DNA from: Amycolatopsis oliviviridis
GTDB taxonomy: Bacteria; Actinomycetota; Actinomycetes; Mycobacteriales; Pseudonocardiaceae
Direction of reading: 5' to 3'
NCBI RefSeq assembly: GCF_014654365.1
Contig: NZ_BNAY01000012.1
Coordinates: 1 to 51,293, forward strand
Length of the DNA stretch: 51,293 nucleotides
Positions 34,208-43,091 of this stretch are shown here, one piece after another; the first letter of the stretch is position 1; the number at the start of each line of letters is the position of its first letter. A model generated the notes under the pieces. The model made no database searches and was not told the origin of the DNA. It saw nothing but the letters and a program-made list of their open reading frames with translations. The translations under genes were made by a program, and so were the position numbers.

Positions 34208-34756
34208 ATGTCGTCACCTGAATTCCCGGGATTGGACGTTTCCACCCGGGTACGCGCACGTGACATCCAGATGGCCGGGGTCGCCGACGTCCGTCGCCGG
34301 GTGCTGATGATCTCCGGTGCGATCGACACCACCGAGCACGACATCTCGGTCAGCGTCAACCTGCCGGAACCGGGCCGCTGGCAGGTGATCAAGTCCGAGA
34401 CCAACCTGACCGACAAGACCTGGGTCGCGATGCAGGTCGTCACCGACGAGGACTCGACCTTCGTCGACGACGCCGACACCCTGGTGCTTTCCCGCCAGTT
34501 CTCCAAGTCCTTCATGACGCCGGATCAGCGCCGCCTCACCTTCTACGACGGTGAGGTCCGGCCCGGCGAGGCCGTGCTGAAGGTGTACTCGCTGGACGCG
34601 GGCGGGCGGAAGCCGACCTACTCGTACTCCCGCTACAGCCCGATCGCGACCGACACCGCCGAGCAGTCCCAGCAGACCCTGGACGAACTGATCAGCAACG
34701 GGATGAAGCAGCGTCCCGTGATCGAGCTGATCGTCCCGGTGACCGTGATCGGCTGA
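34208..34756 (+). CDS. Unknown 182-aa protein, first gene of a redox operon
   Basis: The 182-aa protein has no signal peptide or membrane helix. It looks beta-rich (VLMISGAIDTTEHDISVSVN, about 32-51; VIELIVPVTVIG at the end) with Tyr/Ser-rich stretches. It begins ATG at 34208. The FAD oxidoreductase starts 8 bases after its stop. No family is recognised. It could be a structural partner, a lipocalin-like binding protein or a new enzyme. Codon use is typical of the region. Confidence 0.68.
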   Translation: MSSPEFPGLDVSTRVRARDIQMAGVADVRRRVLMISGAIDTTEHDISVSVNLPEPGRWQVIKSETNLTDKTWVAMQVVTDEDSTFVDDADTLVLSRQFSKSFMTPDQRRLTFYDGEVRPGEAVLKVYSLDAGGRKPTYSYSRYSPIATDTAEQSQQTLDELISNGMKQRPVIELIVPVTVIG

Positions 34757-34764
34757 GCACGCCG

Positions 34765-36084
34765 GTGATCACCTTCGTCCCGGAACCCCATCTGCTCGAA
34801 TCGCCGCGCGGGCGGGAATGGCCGGTCCTGCCGGCGACCCGTGCGGCCGTCACCGCCGAACCGCCGCCCGGCGCCGACGTCGTCATCGTCGGCGCGGGCC
34901 CGGCGGGGCTCGCGGTCGCTTCCGCGTTGTGGCACCACGGTGTCCGCGACATCGTCGTCGTCGACCGCGACGGCCGTCCCTGCGGCCGGTTCTTCGACCG
35001 CGTCGACCTGCTCGGCCAGCGTGTGCTGCGGTCGCCGTACGAACACCATCCCGGCGTCGAGGGCTACCGGGACTGCGAACTCCTGGACTTCGCCCGGCTG
35101 CACTGGTCGGTGCTGACCCCGGTGGAGCGCCGGGAGATCCGGATGGCGCAGGCCGGGCACCGCTCGGTCGTCCCCGTCGACGTCTTCGAGGCCTACTGCC
35201 GCCATCTGGCCGCGAGCCACCACGTCACCGAGCGGACCTGGCGCGGTTCGGTTCGCGAGGTCCTGCCGACGTCGGACGCGGTCACCGTGCGCGCCGACCG
35301 GTTCTCCATCACCGCGCGCCACGCGGTGCTGTGCCTCGGCGAGGAACGCCGGTCCGCCCCGGACACCTGGTGGGGCGGCGGCTATCCGCCGCGCGGCGTG
35401 AGTTACTGGGACGAACCCGTTCCCCAGGGCGGGAAACGCCTCGCCGTCGTCGGTGCCGGCCTCACCGCCGCGCATCTGATCTCCAACGGGCTGGCCCAAG
35501 GCCGCGAGGTGCACTGGGTGGTCCGCGAAGCCGGCGAGCGCTACCAATGCGCCGACGTCAACTCGTCCTTCTTCCGGCCGGAAGGCCGCGCCCGCTTCGA
35601 CGGCGTGAGCTGGTCCGACAGGCTCGAACTGATGGGCCGTTTCCGCCGCGCGTCGATCATGTTCGAGTTCCGGCCGATGCTCGAAGCGGCCGAAGCCGAG
35701 GGGCGGCTGGTCGTGCATCGCGGCAAGGCGATCACGAAGGTGACCCCGGGCGTCGGCCTCCACCTCGAAGACGGTTCGCGGGTTTCCGTGGACCACGCCG
35801 TCCTCGCGCTCGGCACCACGCCGTCGATCGGCGACGGCCTGATGCCCGACGACGCCGTCCTCGACCGCGGCGGCTGGCCGCGACTGGACGAGCGCACCTT
35901 CGCCTACGTCGGCGCGCCTCGCGTCTTCGCCGTCGGCGCGGCCGCGGGAATGGCGCTCGGCCCGGCCGCCCGCAACATCGACGGCCACCGCGTCGCCACC
36001 GCGCGGGTCGCGGCCACCGTCGCCGAGAATCTGCGCCGGGACGCCCCGCTGCGGGCGGCCGCGAAGGACGTCGCCCGTGTCTGA
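34765..36084 (+). CDS. FAD-dependent oxidoreductase/monooxygenase-like
   Basis: The 439-aa flavoprotein has an N-terminal dinucleotide motif VVIVGAGPAGLAVASALWHHG (about 39-59) and a second Rossmann motif AVVGAGLTAAH (about 227-237), the plan of class B flavin monooxygenases and related N-hydroxylases. FAVGAAAGMALGPAARNIDG near the C-terminus is the second FAD contact. The GTG at 34765 sits 8 bases after the 182-aa gene. The next gene overlaps by 8 bases. The substrate is unknown; it could be the peptide or the polyketide of this locus. Confidence 0.82.
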   Translation: MITFVPEPHLLESPRGREWPVLPATRAAVTAEPPPGADVVIVGAGPAGLAVASALWHHGVRDIVVVDRDGRPCGRFFDRVDLLGQRVLRSPYEHHPGVEGYRDCELLDFARLHWSVLTPVERREIRMAQAGHRSVVPVDVFEAYCRHLAASHHVTERTWRGSVREVLPTSDAVTVRADRFSITARHAVLCLGEERRSAPDTWWGGGYPPRGVSYWDEPVPQGGKRLAVVGAGLTAAHLISNGLAQGREVHWVVREAGERYQCADVNSSFFRPEGRARFDGVSWSDRLELMGRFRRASIMFEFRPMLEAAEAEGRLVVHRGKAITKVTPGVGLHLEDGSRVSVDHAVLALGTTPSIGDGLMPDDAVLDRGGWPRLDERTFAYVGAPRVFAVGAAAGMALGPAARNIDGHRVATARVAATVAENLRRDAPLRAAAKDVARV

Positions 36085-36562
36085 GCCCTACGACTCCCGG
36101 TTCACCCTGCCCTCGATCGACGACGCCCCCTCGACCGAGGCAGGGGTGATCCTGATGGGCCTGGACGCCGAACGGCTGCTCGCCGGCGTCGGGCTCGCGC
36201 GGCTCGCCGACGAGCCGGCGCTGGTCGCCCTCGCGGTCGACCAGGCCCGGCACGACGCGCTCGACCTCAGCACCGGAGCCCTGGTCGATGCCGGGATCCT
36301 CCGCTGGCGCGAGGTCCGCCCGCTGATCGAAGCAGGTTCGGAGATGACGTCCGCCGGTTCCCTGCGCAGAGAATGGGAACACACCATCGCGCGGGTCACG
36401 GCCACGGTGACCGGGCTGGGCCCGGCGTCGGTGGCCTGCCTCGCGGCCTGCTGGCTGCGTCGCGACGACATCGACGACATGGCCGAGTCCGCCGGACACG
36501 GGCGGACACCGGAAAAGGGGAGCGGTACACACGATGTCCTATCTCGGGTCTTTGCCGACTGA
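36077..36562 (+). CDS. Unknown 161-aa helical protein
   Basis: This 161-aa protein is largely alpha-helical and acidic, with LMGLDAERLLAGVGLARLADEPALVALAV (about 26-54) and a long amphipathic helix around 100-135. It starts GTG inside the end of the FAD oxidoreductase gene and overlaps the AhpD-like gene by 29 bases, so all are tightly coupled. No cofactor motif is seen. I do not recognise a family. Confidence 0.65.
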   Translation: MSEPYDSRFTLPSIDDAPSTEAGVILMGLDAERLLAGVGLARLADEPALVALAVDQARHDALDLSTGALVDAGILRWREVRPLIEAGSEMTSAGSLRREWEHTIARVTATVTGLGPASVACLAACWLRRDDIDDMAESAGHGRTPEKGSGTHDVLSRVFAD

Positions 36563-37079
36563 CGCCACTCTGCTGCAGGTCTTCCAGAAGTTCCCCGCGC
36601 CCGCGTCGAAACTGCTGGACTTCCACGAACTGATCATGCGGGCGCCGTCGGCGTTCGACGCGGGGGAGCGGGAGCTGATCGCCGCCTACGTCTCCGGCGT
36701 CAACGATTGCCGGTACTGCCACGGGGTCCACACCGTCACCGCGGAGGCTTTCGGTGTGCCGGAAGGACTTCTGGCGGCCGCGCTGACCGATCTCGGCTCC
36801 TCGCCCGTGGACGAGCGCATGAAGCCCGTGCTGGCCTACGTGGGCAAGCTGACGCGCACGCCGTCCGAGGTGACCGAGGAGGACGCCGAAGCCGTGTTCG
36901 CCGCCGGGTGGGACGAAGCCGCGCTGCACGACGCCGTCCTCGTCTGCGCCCTGTTCAACTTCATGAACCGGATGGTCGAGGGACTCGGGATCCGCGCCGA
37001 CGCCGGTTACGCGAAGACTTCGGGCGTCCGGCTGAAAGAAGGCGGGTACGCCGGTCTGGCGCGCCTGCTCGCCGGGTGA
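36534..37079 (+). CDS. AhpD-like peroxidase-related protein (second copy of the fold)
   Basis: The 181-aa protein has the AhpD/carboxymuconolactone decarboxylase motif CRYCHGVHTVTAEAFGV (about 59-75), with the CxxC pair, its His and a preceding Glu. Uncharacterised peroxidase-related enzymes share this form. It probably reduces a hydroperoxide or disulfide. It ends the 34.2-37.1 kb operon with the FAD oxidoreductase and is followed by a hairpin. It is shorter than, and only distantly like, the AhpD-like protein at 22756-23706. Confidence 0.87.
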   Translation: MSYLGSLPTDATLLQVFQKFPAPASKLLDFHELIMRAPSAFDAGERELIAAYVSGVNDCRYCHGVHTVTAEAFGVPEGLLAAALTDLGSSPVDERMKPVLAYVGKLTRTPSEVTEEDAEAVFAAGWDEAALHDAVLVCALFNFMNRMVEGLGIRADAGYAKTSGVRLKEGGYAGLARLLAG

Positions 37080-37104
37080 CTACGCCATCAGGATGATGAA
37101 TCCG

Positions 37105-37132
37105 GCACGGTGACCACAAGCGGTCACCGTGC
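37105..37132 (+). terminator. Terminator hairpin after the redox operon
   Basis: GCACGGTGACC (37105-37115) and GGTCACCGTGC (37122-37132) are exact complements with a 6-base loop. It lies 25 bases after the AhpD-like stop codon. No T run follows, as is usual in this kind of genome. The remaining ~215 bases to 37348 show no gene and should hold the promoter of the Cys-rich peptide. Confidence 0.75.
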
Positions 37133-37348
37133 CTCGATGAGCGCGGCCGGACACGAACCGTAATCGAAAACGGACTCCGCTACTCCGTTCGAAGTCCATG
37201 ATCGCGGAAGTGGAGCAGCCGGGCGAACCGTCTGGCGTAGGCGAAAAGCACATCCCCACGATGATGCATGGCACTGGCCGCGTACCGGCCCCGGGAAGCA
37301 CGATTTCCTCATCGAAGGAAAACCACCGAAACGCCTGGGAGCCATTCG

Positions 37349-37540
37349 ATGAAGAACGCTGTGACCGACAACGTCCGCTCGCTCTTCGCCGTCCAGGGAA
37401 TCGACACCGATTCCGCGCGGAACCAGGTCGAGCTGGTGATCGACCGCTTCGACCACTGGACCAACCAGCCGCGCGGTGAGGTCTTCAACTGTTTCACCGG
37501 CGCCTGTTGTACCGCCCCGCCGCTGGCCGAGGCGAGCTGA
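37349..37540 (+). CDS. Candidate TOMM/RiPP precursor peptide with Cys/Thr-rich tail (63 aa)
   Basis: The 63-aa peptide divides into a helical, charged leader (1 to about 45) and a tail FNCFTGACCTAPPLAEAS (46-63) holding C48, T50, C53, C54, T55 and S63, the residues that a YcaO cyclodehydratase and SagB dehydrogenase convert to azoles. There are no cysteines in the leader. A GGGAG site supports the ATG at 37349. An exporter gene follows 68 bases on. The YcaO/SagB genes are 25 kb away but in the same putative cluster. Substrate status is inferred; it might instead serve a different modifying enzyme. Confidence 0.72.
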   Translation: MKNAVTDNVRSLFAVQGIDTDSARNQVELVIDRFDHWTNQPRGEVFNCFTGACCTAPPLAEAS

Positions 37541-37608
37541 GAGCCATCCCTGCCGGCCGTTTCCCGGAAGCCGGGGAACGGCCGGTTCGCGCGTGGGAGG
37601 GAAGCGAG

Positions 37609-38985
37609 ATGACCACAGCCGGGCCGAATCCGTGGCGCGTCCTCGGCGTGCTCTGCGTCGCGAATTTCCTCGTGCTGCTCGACACGACCATCGTCAACAC
37701 CGCCGTACCCGACATGATGACCAGGCTCGATGCCGGGATCGGCGAGATCCTCTGGATCCTCAACGGATATCTGCTGGCACTGGCGTCGCTGCTGGTCTTC
37801 TTCGGCAGGCTCGGTGATCTGGCCGGGCCGCGGCGGCTGTTCGTGCTGGGGCTCGCGGTGTTCACCCTCGCCTCCGCGCTTTGCGGCCTCGCGACCGACC
37901 CGGCGTGGCTCATCGCCGCCCGCGTCGCGCAGGGGATCGGCGCGGCGATCCTGAGCCCGCAGGCGTTCGTGCTGATCGCGGCGATCTTCCCGCCCGCCCG
38001 CCGCGGCGCCGCGTTCGGCCTGTTCACCGCCGTCGCCGGGATCGCCGCCATCAGCGGTCCCACCCTCGGCGGGCTGCTGGTCACCGAGTTCGGCTGGCAG
38101 TCGGTGTTCCTGCTCAACGTCCCGGTCGGCCTCGCGGGCATCGTCCTCGCGCTGCGCGTGGTGCCGGACGCGCGGACCGGACGGCCGCACCGGTTCGACG
38201 TCGTCGGCGTGCTGCTGGTGACCGCGGGCCTGGTCGGCGTCGTCTACGGGCTCATCGGGAAGACGGGGACGATCGCGGGCTTCGCCGTCGCGATCGTCGC
38301 GCTGGCCGCGTTCGTCCGCTGGGAGCGGGGGAGGAGAGATCCCCTGATACCGCTGGGGCTCTACCGCGACCGCGGCTACCGGATCGCCACCGTGCTCACC
38401 GGTGCGACGGCGTTCTCGATCGCCGGCTTCCTGCTGGTCTTCGTGCTCCTGACGCAGAACCTGCTCGGGATGAGCCCGCTGATGTCGGGCGTGGCCGCCC
38501 TGCCGTGGACGCTGGCGCTCAGCGCGGTCGCCCCGGTGGCGGGACGGCTGGCCGACCGCGTCGGCGGCCGCTGGCTGCTGGTGGGCGGGCTGGCGCTGTA
38601 CGCGGCGGGGGTGGTCGCGACGGCGTTGCTGCCGGACGAGACGTCGACGGCGGCCGTGTTCCTCGTCCCGCTGATCGCCGTCGGCGCCGGACAGGGGCTC
38701 GCGATCGCGCCCGCGACGACCGAAGCCCTCCGCGCCATCCCGCCGGACGCCGTCGGCGCCGCGTCGGGCGTGCTCAACACCGCGCGCCACGTCGGTTCGG
38801 CACTCGGGGCGGCCGTCGCGGGCGTGGTGTTCCAGGCCAGGCTCGCCGACGGCGAGCTCACCGCGGCACGCACCACGTTCCTCCTGCTGGCGGTCGTGCT
38901 CGCGGCCGCCGCGCTCCTCGCGGTGCGGGTCCCGGCCATGACGACGGAAAGTCACCGACCGACTGCGGAATCCGTAGCCGCGTGA
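37609..38985 (+). CDS. MFS drug/metabolite exporter, 14-TM DHA2 family
   Basis: The 458-aa transporter has about 14 membrane helices and the DHA2 motif LDTTIVNTAVPDM near the first helix (about residues 22-34), plus GRLGDLAGPRRLFVLGLAVF in the first loop. Such proton-driven pumps export antibiotics and often give self-protection. GGGAGG lies before the ATG at 37609. It is probably co-transcribed with the Cys-rich peptide gene, and could export the peptide product, the enediyne, or both. Confidence 0.9.
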   Translation: MTTAGPNPWRVLGVLCVANFLVLLDTTIVNTAVPDMMTRLDAGIGEILWILNGYLLALASLLVFFGRLGDLAGPRRLFVLGLAVFTLASALCGLATDPAWLIAARVAQGIGAAILSPQAFVLIAAIFPPARRGAAFGLFTAVAGIAAISGPTLGGLLVTEFGWQSVFLLNVPVGLAGIVLALRVVPDARTGRPHRFDVVGVLLVTAGLVGVVYGLIGKTGTIAGFAVAIVALAAFVRWERGRRDPLIPLGLYRDRGYRIATVLTGATAFSIAGFLLVFVLLTQNLLGMSPLMSGVAALPWTLALSAVAPVAGRLADRVGGRWLLVGGLALYAAGVVATALLPDETSTAAVFLVPLIAVGAGQGLAIAPATTEALRAIPPDAVGAASGVLNTARHVGSALGAAVAGVVFQARLADGELTAARTTFLLLAVVLAAAALLAVRVPAMTTESHRPTAESVAA

Positions 38986-39107
38986 CCCTTTTGCCCTAGC
39001 GCCTCCGAAGTGGACCAAGCCGACTCACCACCCGAACGGTGGAACGCGTTCCGTCCGGGCGTGTTTATGTTGGGCCCACGGGGGTGTGCGTTGAAGGGGC
39101 GGCGCGG

Positions 39108-39716
39108 ATGGTGATCAGAGTTCTCGTGGCCGAAGACATGCACATCGTCCGGGGAGCGCTCGTCGCGCTGCTGCGTTTGGAGCCGGACATCGAAGTGGTG
39201 TCCGAAGTGGCCTCCGGTGACGAGATCCTCAGCGCCGCACGGACTTCGCGGACCCAGGTCGCGGTCATCGACATCGATCTCCCCGGCAAGGACGGGCTCA
39301 CCGCGGCCACCGAACTCCACGAGCAGCTTCCCGAGGTCAGAACGCTGATCTTGACCAGCCTCGGCAGGCCCGGGACGCTCCGCCGGGCCCTGGCGGCCAA
39401 GGTGAACGGGTTCCTGTTGAAGGACGCCCCCGCGGAGAAACTCGCCAACGCGGTACGCGGCGTGGCGGCCGGACGGCGGATGGTCGACGGCGATCTGGCG
39501 CTCGCCGCCTGGGACACCGTGGAATGCCCGCTGACCCCGAGGGAGATCGACGTCCTGCGGCTGACCGCGGAAGGCCGCGACACCCTGGAGGTCGCGGCGA
39601 AAGCCTTTCTCTCCACCGGAACCGTGCGCAACTACCTGACCACGATCGTGTCCAAGCTCAACGCGCGCAACCGGGTCGACGCGATCCGCATCGCCAAGGA
39701 GTCCGGCTGGATCTAG
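39108..39716 (+). CDS. NarL/LuxR-type response regulator (copy 1)
   Basis: This 202-aa regulator has a receiver domain with the acidic pocket E9-D10 and phospho-acceptor D55 (in VIDIDLPGKDGL), then a LuxR helix-turn-helix near the C-terminus (CPLTPREIDVLRLTAEG; STGTVRNYLTTIVSKLNARNR). ATG at 39108 or GTG at 39111 may start it. It lies tail-to-tail with the double histidine kinase (7 bases between the stops), its most likely partner. Two close paralogues are at 44817-45422 and 48122-48727. Confidence 0.92.
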   Translation: MVIRVLVAEDMHIVRGALVALLRLEPDIEVVSEVASGDEILSAARTSRTQVAVIDIDLPGKDGLTAATELHEQLPEVRTLILTSLGRPGTLRRALAAKVNGFLLKDAPAEKLANAVRGVAAGRRMVDGDLALAAWDTVECPLTPREIDVLRLTAEGRDTLEVAAKAFLSTGTVRNYLTTIVSKLNARNRVDAIRIAKESGWI

Positions 39717-39723
39717 CCGCGCC

Positions 39724-42153
39724 CTAGACCGGCACGACCGCGCGCAGCCGGAACCGTCCGTCCGCCTCGACGCCCGCGGTCAGTTCGCCGCCGAGACCGG
39801 CGACCCGGTCCGACATGTTCGTGATGCCGCTGCCCGCGGCCTCGACCCGCACCGGCCGCTCCGGCTTCGGCGGCCGCCCGTTCTCCACACCGTCGTTGAC
39901 GATGTCCAGCGCGACCCCGTCGCCGATCCGCCGCACGGCGATCTCGCAGCGTTCGACCTTGCTGTGCCGCAACACATTCGTCACGCCCTCGCGCAGCACC
40001 ACGGCGAGCACCGTCCGCACCGTGGCCGGCAGGTCCTCGTGCTCGATCTCCAGCCGCACCTGCACGTCGGCGGCCACCAGCACCGCCTGCGCCGACCGGG
40101 ACTCCTGATCCAGCGACAGTTCGCGGTAGCCGCTCGCCACCGAGCGGACGTCGGTCAGCGCCTGCCGGGTCAGCCCGAGGATCTCGAGCAGCTCGTCGGA
40201 GGCGCGGTCGGTGTCGATGTCCATGATCCGGCTGGTCAGCTCGCTCTTGAGCGCGATCGCCGACAGGCTCATCCCCAGCAGGTCGTGCAGGTCGCGGGCG
40301 AACCGCAGCCGCTCTTCCGCGACCGCGACCTCGGCGAGCCGTTTCCTGGTCTCGCCCAGCTCGGTCACCAGCCGGATCAGCCAGATGAGACCGAAGACCA
40401 TCAGGCCCGTGTTCAGGATGGACGCGAAGCTGTAGAAGCCGCCGAGGAAGTCGGTGCCGTACTCGATCCGGACCAGGACCACGCCGGCGGCGGTCACCGC
40501 GAACGCCGTCCACCCCAGCAGCGGCGGCAGCACCAGCAGCGCGGTGCCGGCGAACAGGCTGGGCAGGCTCACCCAGGTGTTGCCGAGCGGGATCAGCGGC
40601 AGGAAGGTCAGACAGGCCTGGACGAACAGCAGCGCGTAGCTCTGCCGTGAGCGCAGCCGGACGTTCGGCCGGGCGAAATAGGACAGTTGCAGGGTGATCA
40701 GCGCGGTGAGGTAGCCGGCGGTGAACGCGATGTACCAGGTGTTCTCGGACAGCGCGGTCCACAGGTCGTCGGTCCCGGTCAGCATGAAGGCCCGGCTCAT
40801 CGCGGAGAGACCGAAGAGGATGAAGACCACCGTCAGCGTCCATTGGACGTTCCTGGCGTCGATCCGGGACCAGTGGCCGGGCGCCTGGGCCAGCGCGGTC
40901 TCGGTGGGTTCGGCCTGGTCGGGTACCGGGAGCTCGGCGCGCAGCCGCCACCGGCCCGCCGCGTCGGGGCCCGCGCTCAGCGTCCCGCCGTGCCCGGCGA
41001 CCTCCTTGGTCACCTCGAACAGGCTTTCGGCCGTTTCCGCCGGGACGTCCTCGTGCGCCGTCCCGTCGTGGACGATCTCCAGCGCGACCCGGCCGCCGGT
41101 CTCGCGCACGGTGATCTCGCACTGCTCGACGCCGGTGTAGCGGAGCACGTTCGTGACGCCCTCCCGCAGCACCTTCGCCAGCAGGGTGCGCAGCTTCACC
41201 GGCAGCTTGACCTGCTCGAGGTCGAGCCGCACCGCGACGTTCGACGCCGAGAGCAGCGACACCGCGGTCCGCGACTCCTTGTCGAGCGAAAGCTCCCGGT
41301 AGCCCCTGGCCACCGACCGCACGTCGGACAGCGTCCGCTGGGCGATCCCGGTGATCTCGGCGAGTTCCTCGCGCGCCCGGTCCAGCGACTTGCGCAGCAG
41401 CCGGTGCACCAGTTCGCCCTTGAGCGCGATCGCGGACAGGCTGAGCCCGAGCAGGTCGTGCAGGTCCCTCGCGAAGGCCAGCCGCTGCTCGGCCACGGCC
41501 CGTCGCGCCAGTTCGGTCCTGGCCTGGTGCAGCTCGGTCACCAGCCGCGCGAGCCAGGTCAGCAGGTACACGACCAGCGCGTAGAAGATCGCGGTGATGC
41601 TGTCGAACACCGCGCCGAGCCACGTGTCGTCGTAGGTCCACAGGATCCACGTGGTGCCCGCCATGAACACGGTGAACACCGTCCAGCCCGTCCTCGGCCG
41701 GAACAGCAGCAGCGCGCTGCCCGCCGCGAGGGTGGTCAGCGAGCTCAGCGCCGCCTCGAAGTGCAGCGTCGGCAGGTAGGCGAGGCACGCCTGGACCACC
41801 AGCATGGCTTTCGCGAGCCTTGTGTCCAGACGGACCGCCGGACGGCTGAAGTACAGCAGCTGGATGGCCAGTACGGGCCCGACGTACAGCACCGCCAGCA
41901 GGCCCTGCCAGAAGTCCACCCCTGGCCGCAGCAGGACGGCGAGGAGGCCGAACAGGCAGGAGTTGACGAAGACGACGGTGATGATCAGCCCGGCGAGGAA
42001 CAGCGCTCTGCGGGGGCGCCGGTCGATCCCGGCGGTCCCCAGAGGTTCGGCGGTCACCGCGAGCTGTTCCGGCACAGGCACCCCAGAGGTAACAGGAGAC
42101 GTGTCTTCTTCGTTGTGCTTCGCCCTCGCGACGGCCGAGGCCGGGCGCCGCAC
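39724..42153 (-). CDS. Tandem fusion of two HisKA_3-type sensor histidine kinases
   Basis: The 809-aa protein is an internal duplication. Module 1 has about six membrane helices (50-205), an H-box FARDLHDLLGLSLSAIALK with His232 and an N-box with Asn335. Module 2 repeats this: membrane helices (about 435-595), His623 and Asn726. Module 2 keeps the G-box GSGITNM (774-780) and D754; module 1 has D363 but no GxG motif, so its ATP site looks degenerate. The GTG start at 42153 has a close-set ribosome site and is uncertain. Probable partners are the three NarL-type regulators. One such fused kinase is unusual. Confidence 0.88.
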   Translation of the reverse strand: MRRPASAVARAKHNEEDTSPVTSGVPVPEQLAVTAEPLGTAGIDRRPRRALFLAGLIITVVFVNSCLFGLLAVLLRPGVDFWQGLLAVLYVGPVLAIQLLYFSRPAVRLDTRLAKAMLVVQACLAYLPTLHFEAALSSLTTLAAGSALLLFRPRTGWTVFTVFMAGTTWILWTYDDTWLGAVFDSITAIFYALVVYLLTWLARLVTELHQARTELARRAVAEQRLAFARDLHDLLGLSLSAIALKGELVHRLLRKSLDRAREELAEITGIAQRTLSDVRSVARGYRELSLDKESRTAVSLLSASNVAVRLDLEQVKLPVKLRTLLAKVLREGVTNVLRYTGVEQCEITVRETGGRVALEIVHDGTAHEDVPAETAESLFEVTKEVAGHGGTLSAGPDAAGRWRLRAELPVPDQAEPTETALAQAPGHWSRIDARNVQWTLTVVFILFGLSAMSRAFMLTGTDDLWTALSENTWYIAFTAGYLTALITLQLSYFARPNVRLRSRQSYALLFVQACLTFLPLIPLGNTWVSLPSLFAGTALLVLPPLLGWTAFAVTAAGVVLVRIEYGTDFLGGFYSFASILNTGLMVFGLIWLIRLVTELGETRKRLAEVAVAEERLRFARDLHDLLGMSLSAIALKSELTSRIMDIDTDRASDELLEILGLTRQALTDVRSVASGYRELSLDQESRSAQAVLVAADVQVRLEIEHEDLPATVRTVLAVVLREGVTNVLRHSKVERCEIAVRRIGDGVALDIVNDGVENGRPPKPERPVRVEAAGSGITNMSDRVAGLGGELTAGVEADGRFRLRAVVPV

Positions 42154-42429
42154 GACCTTCCATCGCGGTGTATTCGGATCCTAACCCATGCTTGTTACCT
42201 CGGTTGATCCTTCCGGGTAAGGGAGAACGACGAACAAGGAGACGTTTTCCCCGTCGGGCACAGGGAAAATCCGGGAGACCACCCGCGCGGGTGTGGGACG
42301 TTCGGACCCTGCGGACGATCGCGGAACACGCCACGATGGAAGACGTGAGGCACGCCGGGGTTCCACTGTGTACGCGACACGGGGCGGGCTCTCGCGGCGC
42401 GCGGGCGCCGGTGGCCCTAAGCTCGGCGC

Positions 42430-43050
42430 ATGGCCAGGTATTTCGACGTACATCCGGAGAATCCGCAACGACGCGCGATCGGACAGGTCGTCGACATCCT
42501 GCGCGAGGACGGACTGATCGCGTACCCGACGGACTCGTGCTTCGCCCTCGGCTGCCAGCTGGGGAACAAGGACGGCATCGATCGCATCCGGAGCATCCGC
42601 AAGCTGGACGACCGCCACCATTTCACCCTGGTGTGCCAGGACTTCGCCCAGCTGGGCCAGTTCGTGCACGTGGACAACGCGGTCTTCCGCGCGGTCAAGG
42701 CGTCCACCCCGGGCAGCTACACGTTCATCCTCCCGGCGACCAAGGAGGTTCCGCGCCGGCTGATGCACGCCAAGAAGAAGACCGTCGGCGTGCGCATCCC
42801 GGACCACGTGGTCACCCAGGCACTGCTGGGCGAGCTCGGCGAACCGCTGCTGTCGAGCACGCTGCTGCTGCCCGACCAGGAAGAGCCCATGACCCAGGGC
42901 TGGGACATCAAGGAGCGGCTGGAACACGTGGTGGACGCGGTGATCGACTCCGGCGAGTGCGGGGTCGAACCCACCACGGTCATCGATTTCTCGTCGGGAG
43001 AGCCGGAGATCGTGCGCCGGGGGGCCGGCGACACCTCACGCTTCGAGTGA
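42430..43050 (+). CDS. YrdC/Sua5/YciO-family protein (threonylcarbamoyl-AMP synthase-like)
   Basis: The 206-aa protein has the YrdC fold, with DGLIAYPTDSCFALGCQLG (about 28-46), the KKKTVGVRIPDH motif (about 116-127) and LLSSTLLL. True TsaC-type proteins make threonylcarbamoyl-AMP for tRNA t6A; the YciO branch is less well defined. It stands alone between the kinase gene (divergent, 276-base gap) and the HxlR gene (convergent). It looks like an ordinary housekeeping-type gene lying among pathway regulators. Confidence 0.87.
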   Translation: MARYFDVHPENPQRRAIGQVVDILREDGLIAYPTDSCFALGCQLGNKDGIDRIRSIRKLDDRHHFTLVCQDFAQLGQFVHVDNAVFRAVKASTPGSYTFILPATKEVPRRLMHAKKKTVGVRIPDHVVTQALLGELGEPLLSSTLLLPDQEEPMTQGWDIKERLEHVVDAVIDSGECGVEPTTVIDFSSGEPEIVRRGAGDTSRFE

Positions 43051-43091
43051 CCGAGCGGGACCGGTCGCCCGGTCCCGCCGCGGACACCTGC

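Noticed and set aside
40687..42207. 506-codon plus-strand frame opposite the double kinase
   Set aside because: Gln/Arg/His-rich antisense shadow without protein-like order.
39713..42334. 873-codon minus-strand frame overlapping the double kinase in another phase
   Set aside because: Arg/Ala/Gly-rich, no kinase motifs; the other phase has both H-boxes and N-boxes.
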